A program made the translations under genes and the position numbers. From positions 1 to 64,000 of the forward strand of contig JAVTVJ010000666.1 of assembly GCA_034509425.1 (NCBI GenBank): a DNA stretch of 64,000 nt, read 5' to 3'. Source of the stretch: Eopsaltria australis (Eukaryota; Chordata; Aves; Passeriformes; Petroicidae). Of this stretch, positions 63,026-64,000 are shown in pieces. The notes under the pieces are model-generated. The model searched no databases and was not told the DNA's origin. It was given only the letters and a program-made list of their open reading frames with translations. Within the stretch, counting starts at the first letter, position 1; every line of letters begins with the position of its first letter.

Positions 63026-64000
63026 ACTCCAGCTCGCCTCCTCCCTTCCTTCGCCGCCCCGGGGGAAACTGAGGCACGGCGCCCAACACGGGTGTCCCAG
63101 CGGAGGAGGGGGGCACTGGGGGGCACTGGGGGGAGCAGAGCCCTGCCAGGCAGCGGGCACCCATCACCACAGAGGGACCCCCACCCATGGTTGCCCGCGG
63201 CCCGGCTGAGGAGGGTGACAGAGCCGGGACCCCAGTCCCAGACAGGGGTTGCAGGGAGAGGACGTGTGGGGACAGGACATGGGTGGGGGCAGCCGTGCTT
63301 CACGGGGTGGTTCAGAGCTGCTGCCACTTCCTCTGCTTCCAGACCTTGGCCACGGGACGTCACCACCTCGTGCGCGTGACGTCATCGCCTGGCTGTGTGA
63401 CGTAACTGTCCTTACTCGCAGGTGAGCGCTGGCCGAAGCTGCGCTTCACCCCCGCGGTCCCCATTGTCCCTGTCCCCAGGCACTGCTCACGACAGCCATG
63501 GGGGCGAGGGCCCCCAACCCCCTCGGTGCCCACCCCTCGATCCGGGGCTGTCGGGCAGCGATGTGGCTGGACACCGGCTCTCGCCCTGGCGAGGTCGCTG
63601 AGGTCTGGCATTGCCATTTTCCCCGCCCTAGTGATACCTGGGGGTGCCGGACAGCCCCCTCCCCAGCACGGTGACACCAGACGCTTGACGCCGGGGTAGG
63701 CTGGGGACCTTTACTGGGCACGTCTGGGTAGGGGGCTGTCCTCGTGTCCCCGCGGCCAGGACCCCTCGCCGGCCCAAGGCTGGGGACACGGGGAGGCCCC
63801 GCTGCCGTCCCCGGCCGCCGCCCTCTCCGCTCCGTTCCGGCGAGCTACGGATCCTCGCCGGGTCTTGGTCACAGCCGGGGCAGCCGCGGGGCGGGCGGTG
63901 CCACGGTGGCCACGGCTGTCGCCGAAACCCGGCGCGGATCCTCGCGCCGCGGACGGGGTGAGGCTGTGGCGCCCATCGGAGGCGCTCCGGAGCGGGCAGA
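63026..64000. promoter_or_regulatory. Downstream flank with CRE-like cluster and GC-rich end
   Basis: GACGTCA (63356-63362), the full palindromic CRE TGACGTCA (63377-63384) and TGACGTAA (63398-63405) fall within 50 bp. From about 63740 to the end the DNA is very CpG-rich, so another promoter may lie at the right edge. No coding exon of a neighbour is recognised; in mammals SMIM24 and DOHH follow NFIC. Confidence 0.45.

Noticed and set aside
63700..64000. Minus-strand open frame running in from the right edge
   Set aside because: Open because of GC richness; the translation is Arg/Pro-rich and unrecognised, and the region is cut by the window.

Overview
This is vertebrate, bird-like DNA dominated by one gene. 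The window carries what looks like the complete coding region of NFIC (nuclear factor I/C, CTF/NF-I family) on the + strand. Eleven coding exons, all with GT-AG introns and matching phases, run from 21347 to 56912 and join into a 511-residue protein. The assignment to NFIC rather than NFIA, NFIB or NFIX rests on paralogue-specific residues recalled from the mammalian proteins: start MYSSPLCLTQ, RPECRED in the DNA-binding domain, FVRER followed by [31 protein letters not shown], and end IYQAQSWYLG. A truncated CR1 retroposon with the ATTCTGTG-type tail typical of birds lies in intron 5, and its sequence resembles songbird CR1s. The high GC, CpG-rich blocks and short internal introns fit an avian microchromosome. 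No second protein-coding gene was recognised on either strand.

Layout. 1-17.4 kb is apparently non-coding upstream DNA: simple repeats ((AAGGAG)n, a GGGCAC-type array, CA repeats, purine tracts) with several AT-rich, non-repetitive blocks that look like regulatory elements. 17.45-22.3 kb is a CpG island holding two candidate first exons: a distal one ending in a lone ATG before a splice donor at 19135, and the proximal one coding MYSSPLCLTQ at 21347-21376. Intron 1 (16.4 kb) and intron 2 (9.7 kb) carry further candidate regulatory blocks, GC-rich islands and an 18-bp minisatellite at 45.3-45.9 kb. Exon 2 (532 bp, 37746-38277) codes nearly the whole DNA-binding and dimerisation domain. Exons 3-11 (48019-56912) code the serine/proline-rich activation region. 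A long probable 3' untranslated region follows, to about 63.0 kb, with alternating A-rich and U-rich tracts, tandem repeats and three candidate poly(A) signals. After it come a cluster of CRE-like motifs (63355-63405) and a GC-rich end that may belong to the next locus.

How it works together. Both first exons end in phase 0 and can splice to exon 2, giving proteins starting MYSSPLCLTQ-DEFHPF or M-DEFHPF, so promoter choice would set the N-terminus. The points most worth checking are the ATG-only first exon, the CR1 copy ending 17 nt before exon 6 (so the branch point is probably transposon-derived), the diverged RNA-polymerase-II-CTD-like motif at the exon 9/10 junction, a four-codon upstream ORF overlapping an AP-1 motif, and a 12-mer seen eight times. 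I found no sign of a wholly new biological system. Conservation, expression and family comparisons are from memory or inference, because nothing could be aligned.
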